Both the position numbers and the translations under genes were made by a program. This document shows positions 27,202 through 39,387 of a stretch of 64,000 nucleotides of DNA, in pieces; positions within the stretch are counted from its first letter, which is position 1; each line of letters starts with the position of its first letter. Source of the stretch: Paramecium sonneborni (taxonomy: Eukaryota > Ciliophora > Oligohymenophorea > Peniculida > Parameciidae). Location of the stretch: the NCBI GenBank assembly GCA_905182985.1, contig CAJJDN010000098.1, positions 194,117 through 258,116 of the forward strand. The letters are read 5' to 3'. The notes beneath the pieces were generated by a model. It was given only the letters and a program-made list of their open reading frames with translations, did not search any database and was not told the origin of the DNA.

Positions 27202-27726
27202 TCAAATATTAAATCTGTCTACACTTGTCAAAAGACATTTAGCAGATATGTTAAATGGTTTTTTTATTAATTCATCTAATCTGCTTCTAGGTCTATCAGT
27301 CTAACTATTCATTTTTCTACTTGTTAAGATAAACTTTGCCTATTGTCTTAAAATCTTCTCACTTTATTCTTAATGTTTTAAATAATCAATATTAGAACTT
27401 TATTTCAAAATCTTTGCCTTTAATTCTTTTGGGTATATTGTTTTCAAATGATTTAACATCTTTAAATCTCCTTACTTTCCTGCTTTCTAAAGCATTATAA
27501 ATTATAAAAAATTATCTTTGCATTGACTACTCAACCTATGTTTTGTTTAATCATCTATATTGATTGTCTTCCCATTATTTAACATTTGTATTAATAAATT
27601 AAAATATTTATTTTATAAAAATTTACTTACTTCCCTATCTTTTAATATCTTATAATCAAAATTCTACTCCAATATTTCATAATCAGATTATTCTTCACTT
27701 ATTTTTATTCTATTTCTTTATTACAT
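27202..27726 (-). CDS. hypothetical protein, 174 residues
   Basis: An intronless minus-strand frame from ATG 27726, preceded closely by an in-frame TGA, to TGA 27202-27204. The product is basic and helical (Lys, Leu, Gln), with NNGKTINIDDQTKHRLSSQ in the middle and Ser/Arg-rich sequence near the end. No motif, signal peptide or membrane segment is seen. Clean start and stop and 175 codons without TGA support it. Function unknown. Confidence 0.65.
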
Positions 27727-28230
27727 AATCAATTAAATTCAATCATATTTTTTGAACAATCTATATTTATTCTAATAAAATTAATATTATTTATTTATTA
27801 TTTTAAACTAATTTATAGAACTTTTGTAAACTATAAATTATTTAAATTGAAACTTATGTTATTTATATTTTCTGCTAAATAATTGTTTAAATCATCATTA
27901 AATTATATGTATTTATGAACACAAAAATATTTTAATTAACAAATTTGGAAATGTATATGAGTTTTATATTAATTTTATCAGTTTTAATTAATTAATGATC
28001 AAATTTATTTCCATCATACATCATCTAAAGATATTTTACTTTTTTTAATTTTTTCTAAAATTTTAGTATTCATTTCTGACTATTATCCCCTTAAATTTAT
28101 TAAGAAACAATAATCTTGTTTCTTTTTAGGCATTTCTTATGATTTAGATATGTTTATAATATAAAAGTTTATAAACGAATTCAGAAGAGATTTTTATGAA
28201 AATAATATATTACAATTTATTTTATAATAA
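27727..28230. other. divergent intergenic spacer
   Basis: An AT-rich spacer between the divergent starts of the 174-residue gene and the histone-fold gene. I see no gene or structured element. Confidence 0.5.
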
Positions 28231-28586
28231 ATGAATCAGAATCAGGGTTAAATTTCTTAGCCTAACTAAAATGAAGAATTTGTTTATTTTGAATCTAAAG
28301 GATTAGATATATTAATAAAATAGATGGGATTTGAGGAAATTGTTTAATTTGATGATAAGCCTAGATAAATGATAATAGATATTGGAAATGAATTTATGAA
28401 TAAATTATTAGAAGAATCAATGAGAGTAAGTTAAAAGCGATAATAAAATGATGATTAAAAGACTTAAAAGCCAAAGCTTGCAATTTAAGATGTAAAATTT
28501 GCATTAGGTGATTATTATATATGTTAAAAGTAGAGAATTGTTTAAGAATGCCACAGTAAAACTTTAGTATAGAGAAAGATCTCTGA
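28231..28586 (+). CDS. histone-fold protein, TAF12-like
   Basis: A 110-residue product with one 23-nt intron (28508-28530); without it the frame reads on into the antisense transporter gene. Residues 20-100 form a histone-fold pattern: helix 1 LDILIKQMGFEEI, long helix 2 QMIIDIGNEFMNKLLEESMR, then a loop and LAIQDVKFALVENCLRMPQQNF. The LxxxDVxxxLxxxxxMxxPxF ending fits TAF12, a TFIID/SAGA subunit that pairs with TAF4. Other histone-fold TAFs cannot be excluded. It converges on the transporter gene with a 51-bp spacer. Confidence 0.65.
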
Positions 28587-28637
28587 TTCTAGTTATTTTA
28601 CATTAAATATATATAAAAATATATAATATTCTTAAAC

Positions 28638-30024
28638 TCATTCGACCTTTTCATATTTGATATCAAGTGGTTTTCTGGTTAAATCTTTAGGATAGGTAGC
28701 AAAAATGATTGTCATAACTATTAAGATGAAGATTGAAACTAAAAAAGGACTATAATTATCTTTTTAATATAATGGCAATATTATAGCTGGAGATAAAAAG
28801 CCAGCTGCTCTACCAAAAGCAATAGTTGTTCCTATTCCTTAAGATCTATATAAAGTTGAATAAGATTCTAAAACAAGGGGAGTGAATGAAAGAAAAGTCA
28901 TTCTATTAAAAAATTTGAATGCAACTAAACCTAACAATAAATATTTGGCTCTCCAATACCAAATTATAAACACTGCTATCATAGATGTTATTGTTCCTAT
29001 TAAGATTATAGGTAATCTTCCAATTTTATCTATTAATAAAACAACAAATAAAACAGCTGGCAACTCAATCAAAACTGTATATAATAAATCTAATAGAGTT
29101 TTTTCTTCTTCATCAAATAAAAATGGTATGATAATATAAAGTCCAGAATACATTAACATGGAAATCATACTTAATGAATATGCTCTCCATGTAATTGGTA
29201 AGTTTTCTTGATTGAATAAATCTTTAAAGCTTTTCTTATCATATTGTTATTCAAATGTTTGATTTCTCCATTATTAAAGCTATTAAATTTCATTTTCATC
29301 TAAATTAACATAATCTTTATCATTCATTCTTCCCATAAAATTAATTCCTTCTACTCCTTCTTGAATTTTCCCTTGTGATATAAGAAAACGAGGTGATTCA
29401 TGTAAATATATGATACTACCAATTAAACAAATAAAACATGGAATACTATTCGTTACTGCAATTGCTCTCCAATTTCCTGTTGCTATTGAATCTAAAAAAA
29501 TAAAAGCTAATAACAACATCCACATTCTACCAACAATATACATCATTTATAAAGTAACAATAAATTATCCTCTTACATTAAGAGGTGTCACTTCTGCCAT
29601 TAATATTGATGATATAGGTAATGCTATACCAAATAATAATCCAAACAAAAACCTTAACGTTAATAATTATGGCAAATCTTACACAAAAGCTGTTAGAAGC
29701 ATTGCTATAAACAATATTACAATTCTTTTATACTTAAAGTAAACATGACCATACTAACATAGATTTACGTCCTGTATAATCTGAAAATTATCCACAAATC
29801 AAAGCTCCTATAAACTGACCTAAATTGAATACTGTTGCTAATATTATCAATTAGCCTAAACTTAGAGACCATTCTTTATAAATTATTGCATTCATTAATT
29901 GCAAAAACATAAATTCTGATCCATCTAGTAAATCTATCAAACTTATTATTAAAAATGTTTAAATCTAAACCTTACCAAATTTTATTCTTGTAGAAAGAAT
30001 ATCATCAAATGATAAATTATTCAT
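28638..30024 (-). CDS. MFS transporter, SV2/SVOP or organic-cation type
   Basis: A 454-residue product with one 22-nt intron (29733-29754). It has about 12 hydrophobic segments and the family signatures: SDYTGRKS in the loop after helix 2, HESPRFLISQGK after helix 6, and DKIGRLP in the loop after helix 8. The overall pattern is that of the sugar-porter/SV2/organic-cation branch of the major facilitator superfamily. Substrate cannot be told. It should lie in the plasma or an organelle membrane. The start is ATG 30024 (MNNLSFDDIL), giving a short cytoplasmic N-terminus. Confidence 0.88.
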
Positions 30025-30626
30025 ACAATTTGTAATATTATTATTATATTATCATTTATTTCATTTTATCACTATAATTATTCCGTTTTTTTTTCTTTTT
30101 TTTATATATATGCTTTACTCAAAATCTATTCATTCTTCAAAATTTATCTTAACTTTTTTTATCAAAAAACAATCCTAATTACTAACATTTCTATTCTTAA
30201 ATTAATACATATTCTGAATTTAAACTTTTAATAATAATTTTTAAAAATAATGATAGCAAAATTTTTGATTTTAAAGATAAAATTGAATTTTATTAAGAAT
30301 AAATCTATTAAATAAATTCTAAAAAATATTAAACTAATCTCTACATTAAATTAATTTGTTCTTTTATTTTATTTGAATAAATATTAAAAAGAATAATGAA
30401 CCTATTAAAATATTAAGATTTATTTTAAAGTTTTATAAATTCTAACATTTTTAACAAAGGAAATAATTATAAGATGATTAAAATTAATCTGAAATCAATT
30501 ATTTCCATAATAATCATTTTAAAAACAAATTTGATGTTATAGAATGATAGTAAACCAAATTATGAATAATAAATATAAATGATAAATTATGGTGATAATA
30601 TTAATAATTTTAAATATATTCTGATT
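30025..30626. other. divergent intergenic spacer
   Basis: AT-rich spacer between the divergent transporter and Rab2 genes, with poly-T tracts near 30088-30105. I see no gene. Confidence 0.5.
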
Positions 30627-31338
30627 ATGTCTTACGATTTTCTTTTTAAATATATCATCATTGGAGACTCAGGTAAGCTATTATATATAATAAAGGTGTT
30701 GGGAAATCCTGCCTTTTGCTTTAATTATTAGATAAAAGATTCAGATAAAAACATGAAGTTACAATAGGAGTTGAATTCGGTGCTAAACCAATAGAAGTGG
30801 ATGATCTTAATATAAAATTATAAGTTTGGGATACTGCAGGATAAGAAGCGTTTAAAAGCATTACTCGAACATATTATAGATCAGCTGCTGGTGCTTTAAT
30901 AGTTTATGATGTCACAAAGTAAATAATTTAATTTCTATTATTTTAGGAGAGAATCTTTTAATAGTGTATAAACATGGATTGAAGAAGCAAAATAGAATGG
31001 AAATTAAACTATGAGCATGATTTTGGTTGGGAATAAAACTGATTTAGAGTCTATGAGGGAGGTTACAACAGAAGAAGGAAAGCAATTGGCAAAACAATAA
31101 AATATTTTATTTATTGAGACTAGTGCAAAGACTGGAGATCATATTGATGATACTTTTATTATAAGTGCTAAAGAGATCATTTAAAAATTAAAGAATAAGT
31201 AAATTGATTTGCGAGATGAAGTATTTTTATAATACTAGATTATAGAATTGTGGTATTAAGAAAGGTGCAAATGCATAAAATAAGAATACACTTCAAAATT
31301 CAGAGGACGATAAAAAATAACTTAATAGTTGTTGTTGA
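30627..31338 (+). CDS. Rab GTPase, Rab2-like
   Basis: A 211-residue product with introns at 30673-30695, 30919-30946 and 31221-31245. All G motifs are present: GDSGVGKS, VTIGVEFG (switch I Thr), WDTAGQE (its Gln encoded by TAA), GNKTDLES and ETSAKT. It ends in a double cysteine for geranylgeranylation (QLNSCC). FKYIIIGD, EFGAKPI and the GNKTDLESMREV region match Rab2 best. Rab2 acts in ER-Golgi and Golgi-endolysosome traffic. Length and order are normal. The C-terminal intron is needed to reach the CC motif. Confidence 0.92.
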
Positions 31339-31399
31339 GTTTCATCAATATGATTGTTTCTCAACAAATATCTATATATATTAAAGTATTTTAATTAAT

Positions 31400-31576
31400 T
31401 CATTCCTCTTGAAAGAGTTCTTTTAAAAGTGTGTTTAAGTCAATTTTATTGATTTCAATCTTGTTCTCTTATTTTGTAAAAATATAATGTGGTTTACGTA
31501 TTAGAGAAAGGTTCTCAAATTTTTTTATCAAAATCTATTCATCTGAATTTGAGTTCATATTCATATTCATATTCAT
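31400..31576 (-). CDS. small ORF, 58 residues
   Basis: A minus-strand ATG-to-TGA frame beginning with an MNMNMNMN run, encoded by four copies of ATGAAT, followed by SNSDEQILIKKFENL and an acidic end (LLKELFQEE). It lies 61 bp downstream of Rab2, converging on it. The composition is protein-like, but a frame this short without homology can be chance. Confidence 0.35.
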
Positions 31577-32009
31577 TTTTTATTTTTATTATTAATAATT
31601 CATACTTTATAATTATTCAAATCAAATGTTTAGTTAATTCATTTAAGTACCTTTAGATGATTTCTTGCTTTTATTTTTCATGAAAAAAAAAGAATATTTT
31701 TATTTCAAATTAAAAGTTACCAAATTATAATAAATAAAACAATAATATTTTTAAAGCTAATAAGTTATCTAACATATTCTATAATGAACAAATTATAAAC
31801 ATAGAATTTTTAAGTATATATTAATTAGGTATATTATAACCAATTAATAATATTATTTATTTTCTAAGAAAGTTCTCTTAGTCGTAAATATTATACGTTT
31901 TATAAAAAATGATCGTAAAATAGTTTAAGCAAAGGAATTAATCAAATCTTTTCCTATAACTTTTTTAGGATAGATTTAAGTGACAATAATATTTGATCAT
32001 AAATTAATT
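31577..32009. other. intergenic spacer
   Basis: AT-rich spacer upstream of the EF-hand gene at 32010. A short in-frame ATG stretch near 31910 could be a leader exon, but a TGA cuts it off from the gene and I see no intron that removes it. Confidence 0.45.
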
Positions 32010-33293
32010 ATGAAATATTACAAAGTTAAATGGGATGAAGTACCATTATTGGAAGAGATTAGTGCTAAGGAATAAAAATAGCTTAACCAGAGAAATAAAT
32101 TCCATAACTTTCCAACTAATTAATGGTTAAAGAAAAGATCTGAACATGCTAAGCCAGAATACCTATATTATCCAGAAGAGAGAAGATTGTAAATAGAACT
32201 TAAATAAATTTTTAAGGTAAATTACTAATCTTGAAGTTAGACTTTAGATTGCAAAAATTAAGGTGTTTTAACTTTATCTCATATATTCTTTTTATTCAAA
32301 CACTTTGGATTTAATGTTAATAGCAACGATTTGCAAAAAATATATCAGTATATTGATTAAGATTAGGATTAAGCTTTATCTTTAGATGAATTCAAAGGAT
32401 TAGCAGAGAATCCTAATGCTTTAATGGCATTTAGAAATATGATGACAAAGATTCAAAAAACAATGGAATATAATGATAAATATATTCCATTTTCAGTTGG
32501 AGCAATGTTAAATCATTTGAGTTACTTAGTTAAAAGGGAAAAGTAGCTAAAAGTAATTATGTCTGAAAAAAGCATTTAAGCTAAATTCTTTGCATTTCGT
32601 TAACTTATTTAAGAAACTGAAAAAAAAACAATAGCTGATGAAGCATTTCAACTTTATCTTTAGGCATAAGCTGAATTAAATAAAACAATTAAAAGATAAA
32701 ATTCAGTCGATGTAAAAATAAAATTAAGAAAATCATTTTCTACTATAAATGGATTATAACCATTAATATTTCGAAATATGTTGATGAAAGATGCAGATGA
32801 GTTATAAGAATTAGCTAGATTAATAAGAATGTAGAGTAAGGTTTAAATAGATTCTTTTGGTAATGTTAGTGAAGCATTAGATGAAAGTTCATTGTCTAAT
32901 ATTGAATAAAGTGAACTAGATTAAGTTATTTTAAAGGCTTAGCAATAGGGTAAAGCTTAGGCTAAGAAAGAAATTTAAGCGATGTTGATGAATCAAAATG
33001 AACATCTTAAATTAAATTTTATGCATAAAAAAACATTGAGTCTTACAAAAGCAGATTTTACACCATTAAAAGTTAATATTAATAAATGTCATTCGACAAA
33101 AAACAAAAGTTTGTTAGAGAGAGAATTAAAATTATAAAGAATAATAAGTTCTGAGGATTTAACGAGTTTTAATTTTCTTTCATCATCGAGATCAAATAAA
33201 AATTAATTGTCTACTTAGGAATAATCTACATATGAAAATCAAGGAGGTTGGTCAAATAGGATTCTATCTTTAAAATTACCTACTTTACAATGA
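32010..33293 (+). CDS. EF-hand protein, 419 residues
   Basis: A 24-nt intron (32217-32240) removes the only in-frame TGA. Residues 75-135 form an EF-hand pair: a degenerate first loop (LDCKNQGVLTLSHI) and a second, canonical-looking loop DQDQDQALSLDE with acidic positions 1, 3, 5 and 12. Glutamines in it are written TAG/TAA. The remaining 280 residues are helical, Lys/Gln-rich and end in a Ser-rich tail with KLPTLQ. It may be a calcium sensor, but the rest of the protein matches nothing I know. Confidence 0.75.
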
Positions 33294-33313
33294 TTTTTAT
33301 ATAAATATTATTA

Positions 33314-34685
33314 ATGCAAAACTAAGCTACGATGACAGATTTAAACGAGGATGATATTAGAAGGATTGATAAGCACATTTCCAGAAATATAAATATGATA
33401 GATGCTTGTACAAGGGTATTAAAGATGGAAGAATTAAGACGAACAAATGAAGACAATTAGCGTTTGATGGGTCTCATGCGATCACATTTATATTTTAAAG
33501 GAAATTTATCATAAGATTATGTTTGGGAATGTTGTTAGGTATATAGATAGATTTGATTTATTAGTTGATGAGATTTGAGCAATTAAAAAAGAATTAATTA
33601 ATTTACTTAAGAGGGAGGGAGAATAAAGAATAATTATTAATTTTATTAACTGGAGAAATAAGCATTTAGTCAAATGAATAAGAATTATTAAGTACCAAAC
33701 ATTTTGGATCCACTTTGATAATATTTGGAAATGATTGTTATTCAGATATGTATTGCATATTTAGGAAGCAAGCCCAAACCTGATAGTGAAGACCAAATCT
33801 ATATGTAAAGCAGCCGTAATTTCCAAGTTAGATTTCAAAATCAATATGTTAACATAAGAGATAACGAAAATAAATATGTTACTCTAATAGATATATGGAT
33901 TCCATTTATTTAAGACTTTGCCATTTACTAAAGTTAAGTAATTCTACCTCAACAGTTTTACACAATATTTTTATTGTTAAGATATTTTGTATAATCAAAA
34001 TTAGAAGGTATGTTAAGTGTTTTTGGTGATAAGTGGTATCTTTGAATTAAGAGAAATAACAGAAACTAATACAAAATCTATTAGTATTTATACACCTGGT
34101 TAATTGATAGGAGATTTTGAGTGTGTCAATTATTATTATACTAGAAAGTAATAAGCTATCTGTATTAGTGATGAAGGATCAGTCTTGGTTTTTGATGGCA
34201 TTTATTTTTTAAATTCTATATTACCAAATATTAAATCAAATTTTGTAGCTAAATAAATAAATGAATTTAAATAGACATAATAAAGTATTTAGATGAAAAA
34301 GACATTATAAAGAATATTTCCAGAATAATCTATTGAATAATCATCATAATTATAACTCAATCAAACAAGTACTAAACATTTTAGATTTGCTAAATTATCA
34401 AACCCTCGATTTTTCAAATTAAAATAAAGCCCTGAAAAACATATAACTCAAATTCAAAACAGTCTAAGTATTAATAGATCTTAATAATAATTATTATCAA
34501 CAAGTCATAATAATAAAGTATCAGTTTTATCATTTTCTACAAAATAGGAATCATTTTAAGGAAATCTCAAAGGTAGATTATTAAGAAATGAATTATTAAA
34601 TAAGTTTATAAATTAATAATCAGAATATTAGGATGTTGTGTAGAAATTAAGAAGAACTTAATCTTAATTGGGCATCAATAAATGA
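33314..34685 (+). CDS. cyclic-nucleotide-binding-domain protein
   Basis: A 440-residue product with introns at 33539-33564 and 33750-33772; the second sets the frame into the second domain. Two cNMP-binding-like domains are visible. The first is partial (LLILLTGEISI...FGSTLIIFG). The second has the approach helix HLFKTLPFTKV, VFLVISGIFELRE and GQLIGDFECV. The phosphate-binding cassette Arg/Glu pair is not evident, so ligand binding may be lost or altered. A Ser/Gln-rich tail of about 190 residues follows. It has no kinase domain. ATG 33314 was chosen; ATG 33332 is also in frame. It converges on the next gene with a 26-bp spacer. Confidence 0.75.
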
Positions 34686-34711
34686 TTACTATAATAATAA
34701 TAATAATAAAT

Positions 34712-36628
34712 TCAATCTGACATTATACCAAAGCGTTTAAAAGTTTTTTTTAAGTAATTCTTCATTCGTTTTAAATCAGTTATTTTTTTTAAATCATATG
34801 TATTAGTCCAATCTTTTGGCAATATTTCTCTAAGGATATCATCATATTCACTTTTAATTCTTGCCAACAAATTTATGACAGATTAATTAATTTCCTCAAT
34901 TTCTTTAATTATTTTTCTTTTCTAATTATTTAGATGAACTAATTCTTAATCATAATCATGTAATAAAGATTCTAATCTTAATTATAATTATTACCTATTT
35001 TTTTAAACGTATTTAAATCAGCATCTCCCAAAACACCATCTAAATCTTCTTCTAAATTACGCTTCTACTAAACTTTTTTATTTATTTCTAATTCTATATT
35101 TCTCAATTATTCAGTTTTCCTAACAATAACGTCTCTTAAATTACATATCTTCCTCTTATCTTAATCTGGCACAATTCTCTAAAATTTATAGTAATTCTCT
35201 CCTTCTCTCTTTTTCATTCTATATAGCCCTAAAAATATCATAATAATTAATACAATATCATATTTTTAAATTATTAAATTGTAGTCCCTGTTTTTTCTAA
35301 TCCTGCTCTAATTGTAGCATCTTCTTCTATTAATGGTTTTAAATAGTTCATATTCTCTTTGAATTTTCTACTTACTTCTTTTAAATCTAATTGTAATGAA
35401 TTTCCTAAACCATTTTACTATTCTGGTAAATTAGTTTAAGAAAAGAAATATTCATTTGCTTTTATATATCTGATTCTTTTTTTAAGATTTTCTGTCCATT
35501 CATTAAATGTTTTTGCTTCCTCAGATATTCTTCTAATTAATTCACTGAAAACTTAATCACTTTCTCTATATAATCTATCTAAATCATTTAATAATCCTTA
35601 TTCTGCTTACTCTAATTTAGATATCTATTCTCTCATTAATGCAATATTATCAAATTATTCCATGAAATCCATATATGCCTATAATTTTGATGGTTATGGT
35701 TAATCTAAATTCTATTATGAACCTTAAACATTTTGTAATCCTTACAAATTTTAATTTTACATATTTATATTTTCTTCATCTCCAAATACAATATTTAATT
35801 TATTTATCCTTTCTTATCTTAATCCTCTTAATCTTTATAATTCTTCTATTATTTTATAAATTAAATTCATTTTTTCATCTTTTAGTTTATTTCTTTGATT
35901 TAATTTTCCATTTAGAATTGATTGTTATCTTTATTTATTAGCAAATAAAGGTTCTGCCCTTTATACATTATCATCTACTTTTGTAATTAGTAAATCTCTA
36001 ATATTGTCATCTATTGTGTCTAATTAACGACAAATTTCATATATTTCATTATTATCCTTTTCAAGTTCATTATCAAAGTATTTTAATTTCTTTAATAAAT
36101 TATCAATCTCTGTTTCAACATTTTTATTGTATTACCAAAATTCTTATGATTTACTTAATTCCATAAGTTTACGATCTTATTGATCTCTCATTACATTTCC
36201 TAACAACTTTTACATTTTTGGTAAACTTTTCTATTGCATGAGTGATTATATAAGTGGATCTTCTATTCTTTATAAATCTTGAACATAATCTTCATATTGA
36301 TATCGCTTTAAATCTGCTATCTTATTAGAAAATTCCTCCTTAAGTCTTCTCTTTTTATTTAAGATCAAACTTTTTCTTCTATTGAGCAACATAATCACCT
36401 CATTAACTACTTAAAAATAAATATACTATTTTAATCTAATTCTCTATTAATTTCTTCAAGTGATAACGAATTCAAATCTTCAAATTCGAAAGATGCATGT
36501 GGTGATGTATCAGCAAATCGAGCTACTCTTGGAGGAGTTTACATTCTCCCTTAAACAAATGAAGAATTTTAACTAAGTGGTCTTTAGGGTATGAATGGAG
36601 CATTGGTTGTGCTCGTATTTAATTTCAT
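34712..36628 (-). CDS. coiled-coil protein, about 607 residues
   Basis: Four short introns (20, 25, 25 and 23 nt) make the spliced length an exact multiple of three. The head of about 60 residues is Pro/Ser-rich (PFIPQRPLS, QTPPRVARF). From about 75 on it is one long alpha-helical coiled coil, with a Gln/Asn-rich break near 300 and a short globular-looking C-terminus (EILPKDWTNTYDLKKITDL). No motor or membrane motif. Probably structural, but the family is not recognised. The 5' 780 bp is duplicated downstream of an assembly gap (see repeat B). Confidence 0.78.
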
Positions 36629-36936
36629 CAAATGAATTTAATAATATTAATATTCTATACATTTTATTGTAATTAATTTTTATTCATTTAATCCATATTT
36701 TCATTTATTCTTTATATCCGAAATCTCAAGATTAGTTTAAAATCTTTCTCTTTTTATGTGAATATTTATTGTTTATTAATATCAATACTACATTTTTTTA
36801 ATTTACGATATACTATATTTTTAAATTAAAATATAATCTTAAATCTAAACTTTAAGTACAAATATAAATCATATCAAAAGCAAATCTATAAATTTCAGAG
36901 AAGAAAAGAAACTCTTTTTTCTTTTTTATTGATTGG
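35848..36936. repeat. direct repeat B, copy 1 (contig-end overlap)
   Basis: These 1089 bp match 36992-38080 at a constant offset of 1144 at every point checked. They end at the N gap, and copy 2 runs on into new sequence. This is the pattern of unmerged contig ends. Confidence 0.92.
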
Positions 36937-36991
36937 NNNNNNNNNNNNNNNNNNNNNNNNNNNNNNNNNNNNNNNNNNNNNNNNNNNNNNN
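36937..36991. other. assembly gap, 55 N
   Basis: Run of undetermined bases between the two copies of repeat B; probably contains no missing sequence. Confidence 0.98.
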
Positions 36992-37772
36992 ATTATTTTA
37001 TAAATTAAATTCATTTTTTCATCTTTTAGTTTATTTCTTTGATTTAATTTTCCATTTAGAATTGATTGTTATCTTTATTTATTAGCAAATAAAGGTTCTG
37101 CCCTTTATACATTATCATCTACTTTTGTAATTAGTAAATCTCTAATATTGTCATCTATTGTGTCTAATTAACGACAAATTTCATATATTTCATTATTATC
37201 CTTTTCAAGTTCATTATCAAAGTATTTTAATTTCTTTAATAAATTATCAATCTCTGTTTCAACATTTTTATTGTATTACCAAAATTCTTATGATTTACTT
37301 AATTCCATAAGTTTACGATCTTATTGATCTCTCATTACATTTCCTAACAACTTTTACATTTTTGGTAAACTTTTCTATTGCATGAGTGATTATATAAGTG
37401 GATCTTCTATTCTTTATAAATCTTGAACATAATCTTCATATTGATATCGCTTTAAATCTGCTATCTTATTAGAAAATTCCTCCTTAAGTCTTCTCTTTTT
37501 ATTTAAGATCAAACTTTTTCTTCTATTGAGCAACATAATCACCTCATTAACTACTTAAAAATAAATATACTATTTTAATCTAATTCTCTATTAATTTCTT
37601 CAAGTGATAACGAATTCAAATCTTCAAATTCGAAAGATGCATGTGGTGATGTATCAGCAAATCGAGCTACTCTTGGAGGAGTTTACATTCTCCCTTAAAC
37701 AAATGAAGAATTTTAACTAAGTGGTCTTTAGGGTATGAATGGAGCATTGGTTGTGCTCGTATTTAATTTCAT
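36992..37772 (-). other. duplicated 5' fragment of the coiled-coil gene (assembly copy)
   Basis: This repeats the first 781 bp of the gene at 34712-36628, from its ATG (here 37772) inward, and breaks at the N gap. It should not be counted as a separate gene. Confidence 0.85.
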
Positions 37773-38080
37773 CAAATGAATTTAATAATATTAATATTCT
37801 ATACATTTTATTGTAATTAATTTTTATTCATTTAATCCATATTTTCATTTATTCTTTATATCCGAAATCTCAAGATTAGTTTAAAATCTTTCTCTTTTTA
37901 TGTGAATATTTATTGTTTATTAATATCAATACTACATTTTTTTAATTTACGATATACTATATTTTTAAATTAAAATATAATCTTAAATCTAAACTTTAAG
38001 TACAAATATAAATCATATCAAAAGCAAATCTATAAATTTCAGAGAAGAAAAGAAACTCTTTTTTCTTTTTTATTGATTGG
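36992..38080. repeat. direct repeat B, copy 2 (contig-end overlap)
   Basis: Second copy of 35848-36936. It includes the 5' part of the coiled-coil gene again and its upstream spacer, and continues into the 3' end of the small gene at 38039-38523. Confidence 0.92.
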
Positions 38081-38523
38081 TTATTTCTCCATCTTCTTAA
38101 TTAACGATTCAAGTTCTACAAATTAATCATCTAAAGATTTTTTCTAAATTAATATTTTAATACCATTAATTATTCAATTCTTGCTGATCTTTTCATTGTC
38201 ATTTCTTCAATTTATAGTTTTTGTTTCTTAATTTAAGGTAAAATAGATATATTTTCTTTCTTGCTTTCATTTTACAATTAAATATTATTTGTTTATATTA
38301 CAATAGTTTGGTGTAGTATATCGTCATCATTACAATCTTGAGGATTAACTGGGTTTTTTTTTTATTTTATTTTTCTAGCAATTTTCTACTTCATTTTTTT
38401 AACTACTTCAAGTTTAGGTACAATTAATTTAAGTTAATTCACGTCTGCACTTTATGCATACTCTTATTTTAAAGTATTCTATTCTGAATCACCAATTGAT
38501 GGGCTTTTTCTTTCCTTTGTCAT
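38039..38523 (-). CDS. small basic coiled-coil protein, 154 residues
   Basis: A 20-nt intron at 38144-38163 (GTA...TAG) puts the last exon in frame; without it the frame reads into spacer. The product is Lys/Gln-rich, with VVKKMKQKIARKIKQKKNP near residue 45, a helical C-terminus (QFVELESLIKKMEKQP) and the end KKEKRVSFLL. No membrane segment or known domain. Its last bases lie in repeat B, so the 3' tip is also present in copy 1. Confidence 0.68.
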
Positions 38524-38628
38524 CTTTTGGTTATGTTATATGCAATCTATATTCTATCAAAAACATATGATTACCTGAACTGACCACATTTATTTCATCT
38601 TAAACTATATTTTGCACATACTCAAAAG

Positions 38629-39385
38629 ATGCCAATTACGTAATTTTTTAAGGTGGATAGTGAAGTTATCTCTTAAGTAGTTTTATAAGATTGGAGTCAT
38701 TGTAAGGACTTAATGATTAAGATCTGAGTTATTTGTATTGAAATGGTTACTCTTATAAGGAATTCATTTAAATTAATAATGTTCCAAGAGTTTTCAATTA
38801 TATATGATGAATAAAATTAGATGTTGATTCTAAAATAATAAGGATAATAGAAATTAATAAGGATTAGAAAAGATGGGCTTAATATAACAGCTATTAGTGC
38901 TGTATTAAGTTAGTCCAAAATTAGAATGAAAATAAAAATAAATAAGTTCAGATTATATTACTTTTTAGTGGTGAATAAATAGGCAAATTTTTTAGAAATT
39001 TCATACAATAATAAGTTGAAATATAAAGAAAGATTTAAATAACATCCTTTATAAAGAGAATCAACAATGATGGTATTATTTTGTTTTGAATGAGATTTTA
39101 TAGTGAAAACTTCTTTCTTAAAGATTGAATTGAAGCTTGATAATTTAATTATATATTCAAAGAATTAAATAGTCTTTACTCAATTTAAGTTGAATAAACT
39201 TTAATAGCAAATTTTAAAATTTAGTTCTATTCATCATTAATTAATAATTTAAGTTTAAACAATCAAATTAAATTATCAGTTGATAGAATGATCTTTTTAA
39301 TTAAATAAAATGTGAAGTCAGTCTCTGATGAAGATAATAAAGCAAGAATTTAATTGGCTCCATATTACTTGGTCATTTTAACAAT
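38629..39385 (+). other. possible gene of unresolved structure
   Basis: ATG 38629 opens a plausible start (MPITQFFKVDSEVISQVV) but meets TGA after about 30 codons. Beyond it, two overlapping frames stay open for 70-100 codons each, and candidate introns do not link them convincingly. Composition is intermediate between genes and spacers. It runs up to the 3' end of the opposite-strand 908-residue gene. It could be a fast-evolving gene, a decayed one, or chance in a one-stop code. Confidence 0.3.
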
Positions 39386-39387
39386 CT

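Noticed and set aside
28882..29742. Plus-strand frames of 85 and 110 residues
   Set aside because: They are antisense to the MFS transporter, whose minus-strand frame carries clear family motifs.
31556..31576. ATGAAT hexamer run as a telomere-like repeat
   Set aside because: The repeat is only four units, does not match ciliate telomere repeats, and lies inside a short open frame.
36992..37772. Apparent truncated paralog of the coiled-coil gene
   Set aside because: Indistinguishable from the upstream copy and adjacent to an N gap, so an assembly overlap and not a second gene.
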